Assembly (NCBI RefSeq): GCF_900100735.1
Contig: NZ_FNCJ01000007.1
Span: forward strand, 158,641-222,640
DNA from: Paraburkholderia phenazinium
GTDB taxonomy: Bacteria > Pseudomonadota > Gammaproteobacteria > Burkholderiales > Burkholderiaceae
Reading direction: 5' to 3'
DNA length: 64,000 nucleotides
Below are positions 10,201 to 17,281 of the stretch, piece by piece (within the stretch, counting starts at the first letter, position 1; each line of letters opens with the position of its first letter). A program made the position numbers and the translations under genes. The notes beneath the pieces were generated by a model, which was not told the origin of the DNA, did no database searches, and worked only from the letters and a program-made list of their open reading frames with translations.

Positions 10201-10447
10201 CGTGGCGCCGCTGGTGGTGTCGGGTGGGGCTGGGGCCGAGAGCCGCCAGTCGATCGGCACGGGCGTGTTCGGCGGCGTGCTGGCGGCGACGCTGCTTGGG
10301 CTGGTGTTCGCGCCGGTGGCGTTTTACGCGGTGGTGTCGATTACGCAGGGCCGCCGCGGGCGCACTGCTGCGCCGCCTGAGCGCAAACCGGGTGAGCGTG
10401 AGCCGGATCCGGCTCGTTCGGATCGGGAGATGGAATCGAGTAAATGA
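7244..10447 (+). CDS. HAE1-type RND efflux permease without adjacent adaptor
   Basis: 1067-residue inner-membrane RND transporter of the hydrophobe/amphiphile efflux type, driven by proton flow. It starts at GTG 7244, with AGGA at 7233-7236. The N-terminus (FFIDRPVFAWIVALAIMVAG) is classic for AcrB relatives. The proton-relay residues are intact: the Asp pair at 407-408 in GILVDDAIVVVE and Lys942 in GLSAKNAILIVQF. Twelve membrane segments and two large periplasmic loops are expected from the length and pattern. Unusually, no membrane-fusion protein or outer-membrane channel gene is adjacent, so it must borrow partners or act differently. It closes the peptide-import gene string after a 12-base gap. 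Confidence 0.92.
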   Translation: MPSFFIDRPVFAWIVALAIMVAGALAIPQLPVAQYPRLSPPRIVIVASYPGAATEVVDGSVGSIIEESLDGADGMLYYETSSDGQGNLEIDATFSPATNPDIAMVDVQNRLKQVEPRLPQQVVQNGISVFKAANTFLMLVALTSSDGTRDSTELSNYLNRYIMRELKRAPGVGSAELWDSDQALRIWLDPMKLREYGLSAGDVNAAITAQNATVTAGTLGDAPSVPGQQLVASVSVKGQLVSPEEFSQIVLKAKPDGSAVRLRDVARVELGRDDYSFWSRLNGRSSATVGIQLGPRGNALETSNAIRARLAELSRSLPSGVEIEIPFDSAHFVQIAIREVVYTLIEAVVLVFFVMWLFLRDLRYTLVPTVVIPVTLMGAFLAMWAFGLSINVFTMFGLVLAIGILVDDAIVVVESVHRVMEEEGLPPREATRKAMSQIGSAIIGVTAVLTAVFVPMAFFPGSVGGIYRQFSVAMIASMLVSSFMALSLTPALCANLLKPTGSTPHQREVRRGLRGLVARAASRFADGFERASQGYRWLTNRTVRRVGRVLAVYAVLVGICGLLYWQMPGGFLPTEDQGQLQVMVQLPAGSTQARTLAVIKRVEQILHRHPEIAHVTSLIGWSFQGTGQNVGMAFVELKDWDKRKVSAMELQDQLNDEFSTILDGRVDAQLPPSVPGVGHSDGFVFRLEDRGGVGLDGLKAAREQLFAKAKVDPVLADVHSEDLPDAPRIELTIDRAKAYALGVSFDKLSDLLGSTFGSTYVDDFPASGRMRRVVVEGDASTRMSDDDLMALSVENAQGNMVPLSAIATRKWTVGPVALSRYNGYPSLDVSGRAARGFSSGAAMAEMEHLAAALPVGVAYDWVDAAREETVAEKQTPLLIGLSLLAVFMALAALYESWTIPFAVLMVVPLGVIGAVSAVLMRGMPNDVYFKVGMITVIGLSAKNAILIVQFARDLHARGLPLARAVIDAAAARFRPIVMTSAAFLLGVAPLVVSGGAGAESRQSIGTGVFGGVLAATLLGLVFAPVAFYAVVSITQGRRGRTAAPPERKPGEREPDPARSDREMESSK

Positions 10448-10489
10448 GCGGCAAATAAGCGGCAAATAAGCGGCAAATAAGCGGTAAAG
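10447..10489 (+). repeat. 11-bp tandem repeat just after the RND stop codon
   Basis: The unit AGCGGCAAATA is present in three exact copies (10447-10457, 10458-10468, 10469-10479), followed by a partial, changed fourth copy. The first base is the last base of the TGA stop. Every unit introduces TAA stops. No hairpin is formed, so it is not a factor-independent terminator. Confidence 0.8.
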
Positions 10490-10538
10490 GGGCGGTGCGC
10501 TGTCGGCTCGCGTGACGGGAGGCCGGCAGCGCGCCGCT

Positions 10539-11924
10539 TTATTCGCTCAGCGGCCGGCCCGCTTCGACCCAACGCGTCAACTCCCTTAGCGTCAAACGAT
10601 AGCGAGCGAAGTTGTGCTCACCGAGACGTGCGATATCTCCTTTCACGGTTTCGATGAGCCGCTCGGCGTCCTGCGGCGAAAGATGGAACTCAGCGACCGC
10701 TTGCCCGAGCGGGTGACGGTCGCGGACGATGCGGCTCACCAGTTCATTGATGGCATCGCGGTGTACCGCGCGAAACAGATCGGGCAGACCCGCCGCCTGT
10801 ATCTGCACCGCATATTTCTCGATCGAGCGGCGATAAGTCCACGCGAACAGGTCCGCGGCGACGCTGGTGTCCAGCCGTTCATAGACGCCGATCTTGGCCC
10901 GGCTATAGTCCTCGTCGGTGACATCGAGAAAACTGAGCGGCGCGCAGTTGTACATCAGGAGCGGAATATTCGCGGCGAGCCGGCTGGTTCGCTTGTTGCC
11001 GTCCTCGAAGGGCTGCAGATAAGCAAGGTTCAGCCAGAGGAAGAAAGCAGCTTCCACGGGATTCTTGATGTCCCGAGCCTTGGCGACGATGATGCCGAGC
11101 ATTTCTTCCAGTAACGAAGGCATATGCGCGGGTACATAAACCGTATTGCTAATGTTCACGATCTTCTGGCGAATCGCGCCGAGCGCATTTTCGTCATGCA
11201 GAAGACCCTGCATCAGCAGGGTATGAATATTCCGCACCACCATCACGGTCAGCCCATATAACGGTACCTCGTCAATCAGGAATTCGATCGCGCGCTTGTG
11301 ATTGAGCAGCATGATCGCGTCCTTGTCTTGCGGGTTGGCATTGCCGGAGCGGAACAGCACCTCGGTATCGAGTCGCGTATATCGGTTGCCTTCGAGTCGC
11401 GACGACGAGAAGGACAGATCGATCAGCAGCGGCGCGATGACGTTTCGTGCGTAGGTGCCGGCTGGCTGTTGCCCCTGCATGCGTCCTTCCTTAAACAGAT
11501 CGTTCGCCAGCGACTCGGGCAGCAGGAACGTCTGGTTCGGTTTGTAAGCGTCGACGAAGCTGCGTTGGTAGGTCACCGGCTTGCGCACGCCGAGAGGCGA
11601 CTCGAGTACCGCGAACAGCTCCTGAGAAGGCCCCGACCATGATGGGGATGCGGTGGGTACGATGACGCCGGCGAGCCCGTCCTGCGCCACCTCGGTCGGC
11701 TTGGGTGCGACCTTCTGCGCCGGCAGCCCCCAACGCGACGCCGAAGTGCTGCCGGACTGCTCGACCTTGCCGTCGGCCTTGAGTCGCGCCAGATAGCGCA
11801 AGACCGTCGAGGGCGACTCGCCCAGCGCTGTGGCGATATCCGCTCTGGAGACCGGGTGATCCCCGGCGTCCCGCTGTTCGGCCAGATAGTTGAGGATGCT
11901 GTCGTAGAGTTCGCGCTTCGCCAT
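10539..11924 (-). CDS. HTH-Fic domain protein with Gln in place of the motif His
   Basis: 461-residue protein with a winged-helix/HTH-like N-terminus (about residues 25-55, RADIATALGESPSTVLRYLA) and a Fic fold in the second half. Fic enzymes usually transfer AMP from ATP to proteins with the motif HxFx(D/E)GN(G/K)R. Here the motif reads QPFEDGNKR from Gln304: the catalytic His codon is CAG, while Phe, acidic residue, Gly-Asn and Arg remain. An inhibitory-helix motif SxxxEG is seen at residues 174-179 (SSRLEGN). Transferase activity may be lost or altered. The HTH part and the repeat array in its own promoter suggest autoregulation. It is convergent with the RND gene and appears monocistronic. 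Confidence 0.85.
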   Translation of the reverse strand: MAKRELYDSILNYLAEQRDAGDHPVSRADIATALGESPSTVLRYLARLKADGKVEQSGSTSASRWGLPAQKVAPKPTEVAQDGLAGVIVPTASPSWSGPSQELFAVLESPLGVRKPVTYQRSFVDAYKPNQTFLLPESLANDLFKEGRMQGQQPAGTYARNVIAPLLIDLSFSSSRLEGNRYTRLDTEVLFRSGNANPQDKDAIMLLNHKRAIEFLIDEVPLYGLTVMVVRNIHTLLMQGLLHDENALGAIRQKIVNISNTVYVPAHMPSLLEEMLGIIVAKARDIKNPVEAAFFLWLNLAYLQPFEDGNKRTSRLAANIPLLMYNCAPLSFLDVTDEDYSRAKIGVYERLDTSVAADLFAWTYRRSIEKYAVQIQAAGLPDLFRAVHRDAINELVSRIVRDRHPLGQAVAEFHLSPQDAERLIETVKGDIARLGEHNFARYRLTLRELTRWVEAGRPLSE

Positions 11925-11946
11925 GTCGTCGTCAGGAGGGTGCTGG

Positions 11947-12044
11947 AATGACCCAAGATTGGATCTTGAGCCAATCTTAGATCAAAATGGCCGAAAAATG
12001 AACCAAGAATGACTCAAGAATGAACCAAGAATGGTTCAAGATCC
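11947..12044. promoter_or_regulatory. Palindromes and 11-bp phased repeats upstream of the HTH-Fic gene
   Basis: Immediately upstream of the Fic gene start, AAGATTGG (11955-11962) is inverted as CCAATCTT (11971-11978), and CAAGAT/ATCTTG (11954-11959/11963-11968) forms a nested palindrome. Farther upstream, AAGAATG recurs at 12005, 12016 and 12027, with AAGATCC at 12038, exactly 11 bases apart and so on one helix face. This is the layout of a multi-copy operator. The likely binder, by position, is the HTH domain of the Fic protein itself; that is inference. Confidence 0.55.
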
Positions 12045-12249
12045 AAAAACTGACCTGAGATTGGTCTAAGCGGGCGTGAGCGAGGGACTGCGGACCGCGG
12101 GCGCACAACCGGATCGGGCGTCTGCGAACCGCGCGCTGGCAAGGAAATAGCCGGGGCAGGGGAGTGCAAAAAGAATCGCGCCGCAAACCGGGACTGCGAG
12201 AGTCCAGCTTGCGGCGCGAGATACAGCCTGTACAGCGGAAACGGTGAGC
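12045..12249. other. Intergenic DNA with terminator near its right end
   Basis: About 200 bases separate the Fic promoter repeats from the end of the TPR gene. No coding potential is supported here. A strong hairpin at 12176-12219 is listed separately; nothing else was recognised. Confidence 0.5.
12176..12219 (-). terminator. Factor-independent terminator of the tonB operon
   Basis: Perfect 11-bp arms TCGCGCCGCAA (12176-12186) and TTGCGGCGCGA (12209-12219) enclose a second short stem GGACT/AGTCC. On the minus strand the hairpin follows the TPR gene stop at 12250 by about 30 bases and runs into TTCTTTTT, a clear U-tract. Confidence 0.85.
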
Positions 12250-13452
12250 TTACTTCGACGCCACCAGCACCCACAAACGGGCCAGGTCAGCCGAACCATC
12301 GTCGCCCTTGACCGCACGGAACGCCTGGATCGCCTTGGCCTTCTGACCGGCTATGAAGTACGCCTCGCCCAGATGCAGTTGCGCCTGATCCGGATGCGGC
12401 AGACCGCCCTTGGCAATCAGCGCTTCCATCGCCGCCAGACCTTGCTGCGCCTGGCCCGCGAACACCTGATTGAACGCCAGGTCGAACGGCGGAATCGGCA
12501 CACCGTTGCTGTCCACGTTGCTGGTCGCCCGCTTGGTCGCCAGCGCCTGCAGACGCTTTTCGCGGTCCGCACCGGCGTCGTGACCGAGCACGCCCGAGGA
12601 GAAGCCCTGGTCGATCACCTGCTTGCCTTCGGCCGAGGTGCCCGCAATGATCGCGAGCTGCGTCATCTGCATGTAGTCGTCAGCCGTCGTCAGCGAACCG
12701 GTAGCACGGCGCAGACGATAGGTGTCGATATCCAGATTCGACGCGTAACCCGGCTTGCTGCGGATCGCCGCGAACAGGTCGTCCCAGTACGACTGCTTCG
12801 GGTGGAACGCCACCAGCTTTTCGAGCGCACCGCGATAGGTGGCCGAATCGTTAGCCTTCTGCGCGCACGTGCCCAGCAACTGCAACTGCGACTCGTCCGG
12901 CGCATGGCCGGCGCGCGCCTGTGCGTCCACGGTGGGCTTGAGCATGTTGACCACGCTCGTGCAGTCGTTCGACAGGTAGTAGGACTGGATCAGCAAGGTC
13001 CGCATGTCCGGATCCGTACCACCGGCTTTCAGGTAACGCTGCCCAGTCTTGATCGCGAGCGGGTAGTTCTTTTCCTGAAAGTAGATGCCGGCCAGAGCAG
13101 CCGTGGTGCGCTGCTCGTCCGCGCCCGTCAGCTTGCCCGAAGCCAGCAGCGTTTCGTACGCCTTGGCTGCGGTACCGGAATCGCCCGCCGCAGCCGCAGC
13201 CGCACCGCGCATCTCTTCGACCATATAGCTTTCATATGGCGTCTTGTTCGGCACGGCGTCGGCCTGGGCGATCTTCGCCAGCGCGTCCTGATACTTGTGA
13301 GCCCGGTACGAGTCCTGCGCCGCGTTCAGCGGCTTGGCCACTTCGGGGCGCAGCGTGTCGGCGGCATGTGACACGGCCGGCAGCACGGCGAGGGCGGACA
13401 GCCCCCCGAACGCGGCTGCCAGCACGGCACGCTTGAACCTTGAATGGATCAT
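12250..13452 (-). CDS. Periplasmic TPR-like protein of the tonB operon
   Basis: 400-residue exported protein, last gene of the tonB-exbB-exbD-exbD operon. ATG 13452 gives MIHSRFKRAVLAAAFGG..., a Sec signal peptide with likely cleavage after SHA near residue 30; an upstream in-frame start at 13464 is possible. The mature part is helical with repeated A-x-x-x-Y/F patterns typical of tetratricopeptide repeats (for example DSYRAHKYQDALAKIAQADA, and AQLHLGEAYFIAGQKAKAIQ near the C-terminus). The function is not known from sequence; by position it may organise or assist the TonB energy-coupling complex in the periplasm. It is followed by a good terminator. Confidence 0.75.
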   Translation of the reverse strand: MIHSRFKRAVLAAAFGGLSALAVLPAVSHAADTLRPEVAKPLNAAQDSYRAHKYQDALAKIAQADAVPNKTPYESYMVEEMRGAAAAAAGDSGTAAKAYETLLASGKLTGADEQRTTAALAGIYFQEKNYPLAIKTGQRYLKAGGTDPDMRTLLIQSYYLSNDCTSVVNMLKPTVDAQARAGHAPDESQLQLLGTCAQKANDSATYRGALEKLVAFHPKQSYWDDLFAAIRSKPGYASNLDIDTYRLRRATGSLTTADDYMQMTQLAIIAGTSAEGKQVIDQGFSSGVLGHDAGADREKRLQALATKRATSNVDSNGVPIPPFDLAFNQVFAGQAQQGLAAMEALIAKGGLPHPDQAQLHLGEAYFIAGQKAKAIQAFRAVKGDDGSADLARLWVLVASK

Positions 13453-13468
13453 TAGCACTCCCACTTCC

Positions 13469-13897
13469 TTATTGCATGTACTGCTCGTTGCCGATCAGCC
13501 CGATCTTGGTGGCGCCAATGCGCTGTGCCGAAGCCAGCACGGCGGCGACATCCTTGTACGGCACCAGCTTGTTCGGCAGCAGATGGATTTCGGCCTGCAC
13601 CGGCTCGGCCGCCACCTGGGCGAGCTTCGCGTCGAGCGCGGCCTGGTCGGGCACGACCGTGCCGTTCCACATCATCGTGCCGTCAAAGTCGATGTCGATC
13701 TGCACCACTTCCGGCTGCACCGCCGGCGGGGGAGGGTTGCCGACCGGCAGATTCATCTTGATGGCGTGCGTCTGGATCGGGATCGTAATGATCAGCATGA
13801 TCAGCAGCACCAGCATCACGTCGATCAGCGGCGTGGTGTTGATGTCGACCATCACATCCGGTTCGCCGCCACCGCCCGAAGATACATTCATTCCCAT
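13469..13897 (-). CDS. exbD: ExbD/TolR-family biopolymer transport protein (second copy)
   Basis: 142-residue ExbD-type protein: one N-terminal membrane helix and a periplasmic domain, partner of ExbB in using proton-motive force for TonB. The segment DVMVDINTTPLIDVMLVLLI contains the conserved membrane Asp (PLIDVML) that carries protons. ATG 13897 is chosen because GGAG lies about 6 bases upstream; ATGs at 13942 and 13909 are alternatives. It lies in tandem with another exbD (13970-14395), separated by about 70 bases. Two ExbD paralogues in one TonB operon are known from Xanthomonas and relatives. Confidence 0.9.
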   Translation of the reverse strand: MGMNVSSGGGGEPDVMVDINTTPLIDVMLVLLIMLIITIPIQTHAIKMNLPVGNPPPPAVQPEVVQIDIDFDGTMMWNGTVVPDQAALDAKLAQVAAEPVQAEIHLLPNKLVPYKDVAAVLASAQRIGATKIGLIGNEQYMQ

Positions 13898-13969
13898 AAT
13901 CGACTCCATGCAAAGCCGTTGATCGGACCTGATGCAAAGCACTGGGTCCGATCCCTGGCAAAGCTAACC

Positions 13970-14395
13970 TCAGCCTCCGCGCGGCGGCGGCTCAGTGATA
14001 AATGACACCTTGGCGATCCCCGCGCGCTCGCACGCGGTGATCACGCGGCCGATAAACTCGTAACGCGTGTTCTGGTCGCCGCGCACATTGACTTCAGGTT
14101 GCGGCATCATGACCGACACGGTCTTGAGTTGCGTCAGCAGCGTGGCTGCATCCACATGCTTTTCGTTCCAGAAGAAATCGCCATCGCGGTTCACCGCGAT
14201 CACGATACTTTTGGGCGTGGTCTGCAGCGGCTGGATCGCCTCTTTCGGCAACTGCACCGGCACCGTATGCGTAACAACAGGAATCGTGATCAGGAAGATG
14301 ATCAGCAAAACCAGCATCACATCGACTAGCGGCGTGGTGTTGATGGCGGAGATGACTTCGTCCTCATCCCCCTCTTGCCCAACGCTCATAGCCAT
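13970..14395 (-). CDS. exbD: ExbD/TolR-family biopolymer transport protein (first copy)
   Basis: 141-residue ExbD-type protein. The N-terminal helix includes NTTPLVDVMLVLLIIFLITI with the conserved Asp. The acidic N-terminus (GQEGDEDEVI) differs from the Gly-rich N-terminus of the neighbouring copy, and the periplasmic domain (NVRGDQNTRYEFIGRVITAC) is closer to the standard ExbD fold, whereas the other copy diverges. The start lies 3 bases after the exbB stop, so translation is probably coupled. Confidence 0.92.
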   Translation of the reverse strand: MAMSVGQEGDEDEVISAINTTPLVDVMLVLLIIFLITIPVVTHTVPVQLPKEAIQPLQTTPKSIVIAVNRDGDFFWNEKHVDAATLLTQLKTVSVMMPQPEVNVRGDQNTRYEFIGRVITACERAGIAKVSFITEPPPRGG

Positions 14396-14398
14396 GAT

Positions 14399-15322
14399 TT
14401 AGCCCGCCTGTTCGACCAGCGTCGCCTTTTGACCTGCCACGCCACCGCGCTTCGTCGAGCGCTTGCTGCCAGCCAGCAGGACGGTGTGCAGTTGTGCACC
14501 GAAGGCACGCACACGTTCCATCACCGACTTGTTACGGCGAACCAGGAAGTTGTAGCCGAGCACGGCAGGAACTGCCACTGCCAGACCGATGGCCGTCATG
14601 ATCAGCGCTTCACCGACCGGACCTGCAACCTTGTCGATCGATGCCTGGCCAGCGATACCGATTGCCGTCAGTGCGTGATAGATACCCCAGACCGTACCGA
14701 ACAGGCCGACGAACGGCGCCGTGGAGCCCACCGTACCGAGGAAGGCGAGGCCGTCCTGCAGGCGGTTCGACACGTTGGTGATGGCGCGCTCGACCGACAC
14801 GTCGATCCAGGTGTTGCGGTCGACGGCTTCGAGGAGGGCCTCGTCGTGGTGTTCGCCGGCTTCGATCGCGGTTTCGGCGATGAAGCGGAACGGCGACGAT
14901 TCATCCAGCAGCCTGGCGCCTTCGGCGAGCGACGGAGCGGTCCACAGCTGTTCGTCGGCGCTCTTCGCGCGGCGGTTGGCGCGGTACTGCTCAAAGAACT
15001 TCGTGATCATGATGTACCAGCTGCCCATCGACATGATCACCAGCAGGATCAGCACGAAGCGGGCGACGAAGTCACCGTTTTTCCAGAGTGCGCCGAGACC
15101 GTACGGGTTGTTGACGGTTTCCGAGGTGGCCGGTGCCGGCGGCGGCACTGCCTGATCTGCGGGTGCTGCTGCAGGTGCAGCCGTCGGGGCGGTGGCGGCC
15201 GATGCGGCTACGGTTGCGTCGCTAGCTTGCGCGTAGGCAATTTGCGGTGCGACAAAGGTCGTCGCCGTGGTTACGGCGAACACCATGCTTGCCGCCACTG
15301 CGGCGAGAGAACGCTTTTTCAT
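14399..15322 (-). CDS. exbB: ExbB/MotA-TolQ family proton channel protein
   Basis: 307-residue ExbB. A Sec signal peptide (to about AYA, residue 30) is followed by an Ala/Pro-rich stretch of some 40 residues and then three membrane helices: FVLILLVIMSMGSWYIMITK near residue 90, one around FVGLFGTVWGIYHAL and one around LIMTAIGLAVAVPAVLGYNF. The long N-terminal extension with cleavable signal is known in other ExbB proteins of proteobacteria. Forms the proton-conducting motor with ExbD that energises TonB. It is 75 bases from tonB and 3 from exbD. Confidence 0.93.
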   Translation of the reverse strand: MKKRSLAAVAASMVFAVTTATTFVAPQIAYAQASDATVAASAATAPTAAPAAAPADQAVPPPAPATSETVNNPYGLGALWKNGDFVARFVLILLVIMSMGSWYIMITKFFEQYRANRRAKSADEQLWTAPSLAEGARLLDESSPFRFIAETAIEAGEHHDEALLEAVDRNTWIDVSVERAITNVSNRLQDGLAFLGTVGSTAPFVGLFGTVWGIYHALTAIGIAGQASIDKVAGPVGEALIMTAIGLAVAVPAVLGYNFLVRRNKSVMERVRAFGAQLHTVLLAGSKRSTKRGGVAGQKATLVEQAG

Positions 15323-15397
15323 GTCTGCTCCAGTTCATGCGTTGAACTTGTACAACGTGACTAATAAATCGCTACCGGTACCGCTCAGTTCGTGGGT

Positions 15398-16102
15398 TCA
15401 GTTCAGGCTAAACGTGAACGGAACCTGGACACGGACAGGTTGGCCTTGGGAAACGCAACTAAACTTCTTTACAGCATTGAATGCCGCGCGGTCGAGTGAA
15501 GAGTCTTCTGACGACTTCGCGACATGCTCATCCGTAATATGGCCCTGCGGATCGACTACGAATTCAATAAGCACATCACCCGTGACGTTGTTTTCCTGAG
15601 CTTCCTTCGGATACACCACGGACGAGCGGATCTGGTCGGAGTTCGGGCAAACCACGCCTACTTCGGTGCTCGGCGCCTTCACCGGAGCCGGGGCGACCGG
15701 GGCCGGCGGCGTCGCGGGCTGGGCCACGACCGGGGCGGACTGGTGCGTAATGGTGGCTTGCGGCGGGGTCGGTACGTTGACCTCCGGCGGCGGAACGAAC
15801 GGCGGCGGCGGCGGCGCGAACTTCGGCGGCGGCAACTGCACGGTCGGCATCGGCGGCGGGGGCGGCGGCTTCACCGGTTCGATAATCTTGGTTTCGATCG
15901 GATGCTGGATGACCTGCACCACCTTGGTGGCCAGGCCATTGAGCAGTGCATAGATCAGCACCACGTGGAGGAGAAGAACGACGGCAATACCGCCAAAGCG
16001 GCGCACGGGGTTCTGCTGCTTCTTGCCGAACTCGCGTGGGCGACCCGGCCTCTGAATCGCGGATGCGCCCGCCGGAAACTGCCCTTCAACTTTCATGACC
16101 AC
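15398..16102 (-). CDS. tonB: TonB energy transducer
   Basis: 234-residue TonB. One membrane anchor (GGIAVVLLLHVVLIYALLNGL, about residues 37-57) keeps the conserved His in HVVL; a Pro-rich spacer with runs of Pro and PP/PPPP segments spans the periplasm; the C-terminal domain has the TonB signature YPKEAQENNVTGDVLIEFVV and ends in VPFTFSLN. GTG 16102 has GGGAGG about 7 bases upstream; ATG 16096 is an alternative. It is the first gene of a five-gene operon. The outer-membrane receptor served is not in the window. Confidence 0.93.
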   Translation of the reverse strand: MVMKVEGQFPAGASAIQRPGRPREFGKKQQNPVRRFGGIAVVLLLHVVLIYALLNGLATKVVQVIQHPIETKIIEPVKPPPPPPMPTVQLPPPKFAPPPPPFVPPPEVNVPTPPQATITHQSAPVVAQPATPPAPVAPAPVKAPSTEVGVVCPNSDQIRSSVVYPKEAQENNVTGDVLIEFVVDPQGHITDEHVAKSSEDSSLDRAAFNAVKKFSCVSQGQPVRVQVPFTFSLN

Positions 16103-16918
16103 CTTCGATCCTCCCGGCGTGAACCGCCCATTTCCGTGACTGCAGCGTTCTTGCTACGTCGAAACATTGTTTACTTCAGCCCAATCAGAGCACGCAACAT
16201 TCTCTTTGGACTCCAGATGGGGTGTACCGTGCCACTCGACTCGAGCCGTCAGGCTTGCGCCCCGAACTCCGATCCCGGGTTGCGACGGCCTCTCGCCGAC
16301 TGTGTGCAAGGCGCGTGCCCGCTTCGGACAGATTCTGATTGGACCGCGGGGATGAGCGGAAGCAGCCAGGAATCTATCTGCGTAGAAGTACTAATAGACG
16401 GTATTTGATGCATCCCCTTCGGTTTGATACAGGCTGTGACAGACGAAAAGATGCTCGAGCGTCACACGTATTTCACAGGCCAGCTTTAGGTGTGCGGCTG
16501 TGATTCCTGCGACGGAACGATATCAGTTCAAAATCACGCGTCAAACTTTTTTTGATGGGGGCATACTGTGTTTAGAGGCGTCACTCTAATTGCGTGGAGT
16601 GCGCTAGAGTGCTTTGCTTACAATATCGCAGGGTTCCGGCAAAAAAGCCGTTTATCTTCAACGATATGCAGAATGATGTTGTAAGCTTATCGCGCTTCGC
16701 GTTAATACTTATATACGGCGCGATGAAAAGCGGTATGGGGTTTCAACGCTGCTTTAAAGGATTCTAAAGCAGGTGGGCGATTGACTGCACCAGGAAAAAA
16801 AAGTAGCACGGTGCGGGGGATGCGGGAGGGGAACGGCAGGGTCGATGCGAGGTGCATACGGGGCCGACGCGAGACCCAGGCAGCGCAGTCTCGCGTCTCG
16901 CGTGTTGCGGCCCGCCGG
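16103..16918. other. 816-bp non-coding leader/intergenic region upstream of tonB
   Basis: Lower-GC stretch between tonB (start at 16102) and the convergent end of the DUF4148 gene, so it must contain the tonB promoter. No convincing coding frame was found. It holds AT-rich tracts near 16545 and 16690, and an imperfectly GC-poor hairpin CTGCTTTA/TAAAGCAG (16749-16756/16765-16772). I looked for a Fur box and could not find a convincing one. Confidence 0.5.
16866..16897 (-). terminator. Hairpin downstream of the DUF4148 gene
   Basis: Ten-base perfect arms GACGCGAGAC (16866-16875) and GTCTCGCGTC (16888-16897) lie about 20 bases after the stop of the minus-strand gene ending at 16919. There is no T-tract, so termination is plausible but not assured. 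Confidence 0.5.
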
Positions 16919-17281
16919 CTAGCTCGCCGGATTCGCCGCGCCTGTCGCGGCCGGGGCCGCAGCATTGCCGGCTCCCTGGGCATTCGTCATTGGCGCAGCC
17001 GTCGCGCAGTCGCTGCGGTACTCGGCCTGCAGTTTTTTCTGGGCCGCTTCCAGATCGGCCGGGTAGACGGCGTCGTCGGCGGCGGGGTTGTAGCCCACGG
17101 CCTCGAGTTCACCCAGTTCGCGCATCAGTTGACGGTGCGTCACCTCGGCCTTGAGCGGCTTGAACGGATAGTCGTTGCACTCCTGGGGCGTGAGGTGCGG
17201 GGCCGCCATGGCCGAGGCACTGCCTGCCAGCAGCAGGGCCATCAAGACGGTTCTGGTAGCGGTTTTCGTAGCGAGCTTCAT
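16919..17281 (-). CDS. DUF4148-type small exported protein
   Basis: 120-residue secreted protein with a Sec signal peptide cleaved probably after AMA (residue 26). The mature core RQLMRELGELEAVGYNPAADD followed by VYPADLEAAQKKLQAEY matches the DUF4148 family (pattern R.ELVQLE.AGYNP..D..YPADI..AE..V) that is abundant in Burkholderiaceae; function unknown. Two Cys residues (CNDYPF and SDCATA) could form a disulfide, and the C-terminus is Ala/Gly/Asn-rich. It is divergent from the two-component regulator gene to its right, sharing a 405-bp intergenic region. Confidence 0.78.
   Translation of the reverse strand: MKLATKTATRTVLMALLLAGSASAMAAPHLTPQECNDYPFKPLKAEVTHRQLMRELGELEAVGYNPAADDAVYPADLEAAQKKLQAEYRSDCATAAPMTNAQGAGNAAAPAATGAANPAS

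Noticed and set aside
7331..10465. 1044-codon minus-strand open frame opposite the RND gene
   Set aside because: Composition is His/Arg/Gln-rich, with no recognisable domain; the plus-strand RND protein is intact over the same stretch.
16749..16772. Terminator between tonB and DUF4148 genes
   Set aside because: The CTGCTTTA/TAAAGCAG hairpin is weak, has no T-tract and is over 140 bases from the nearest gene end.
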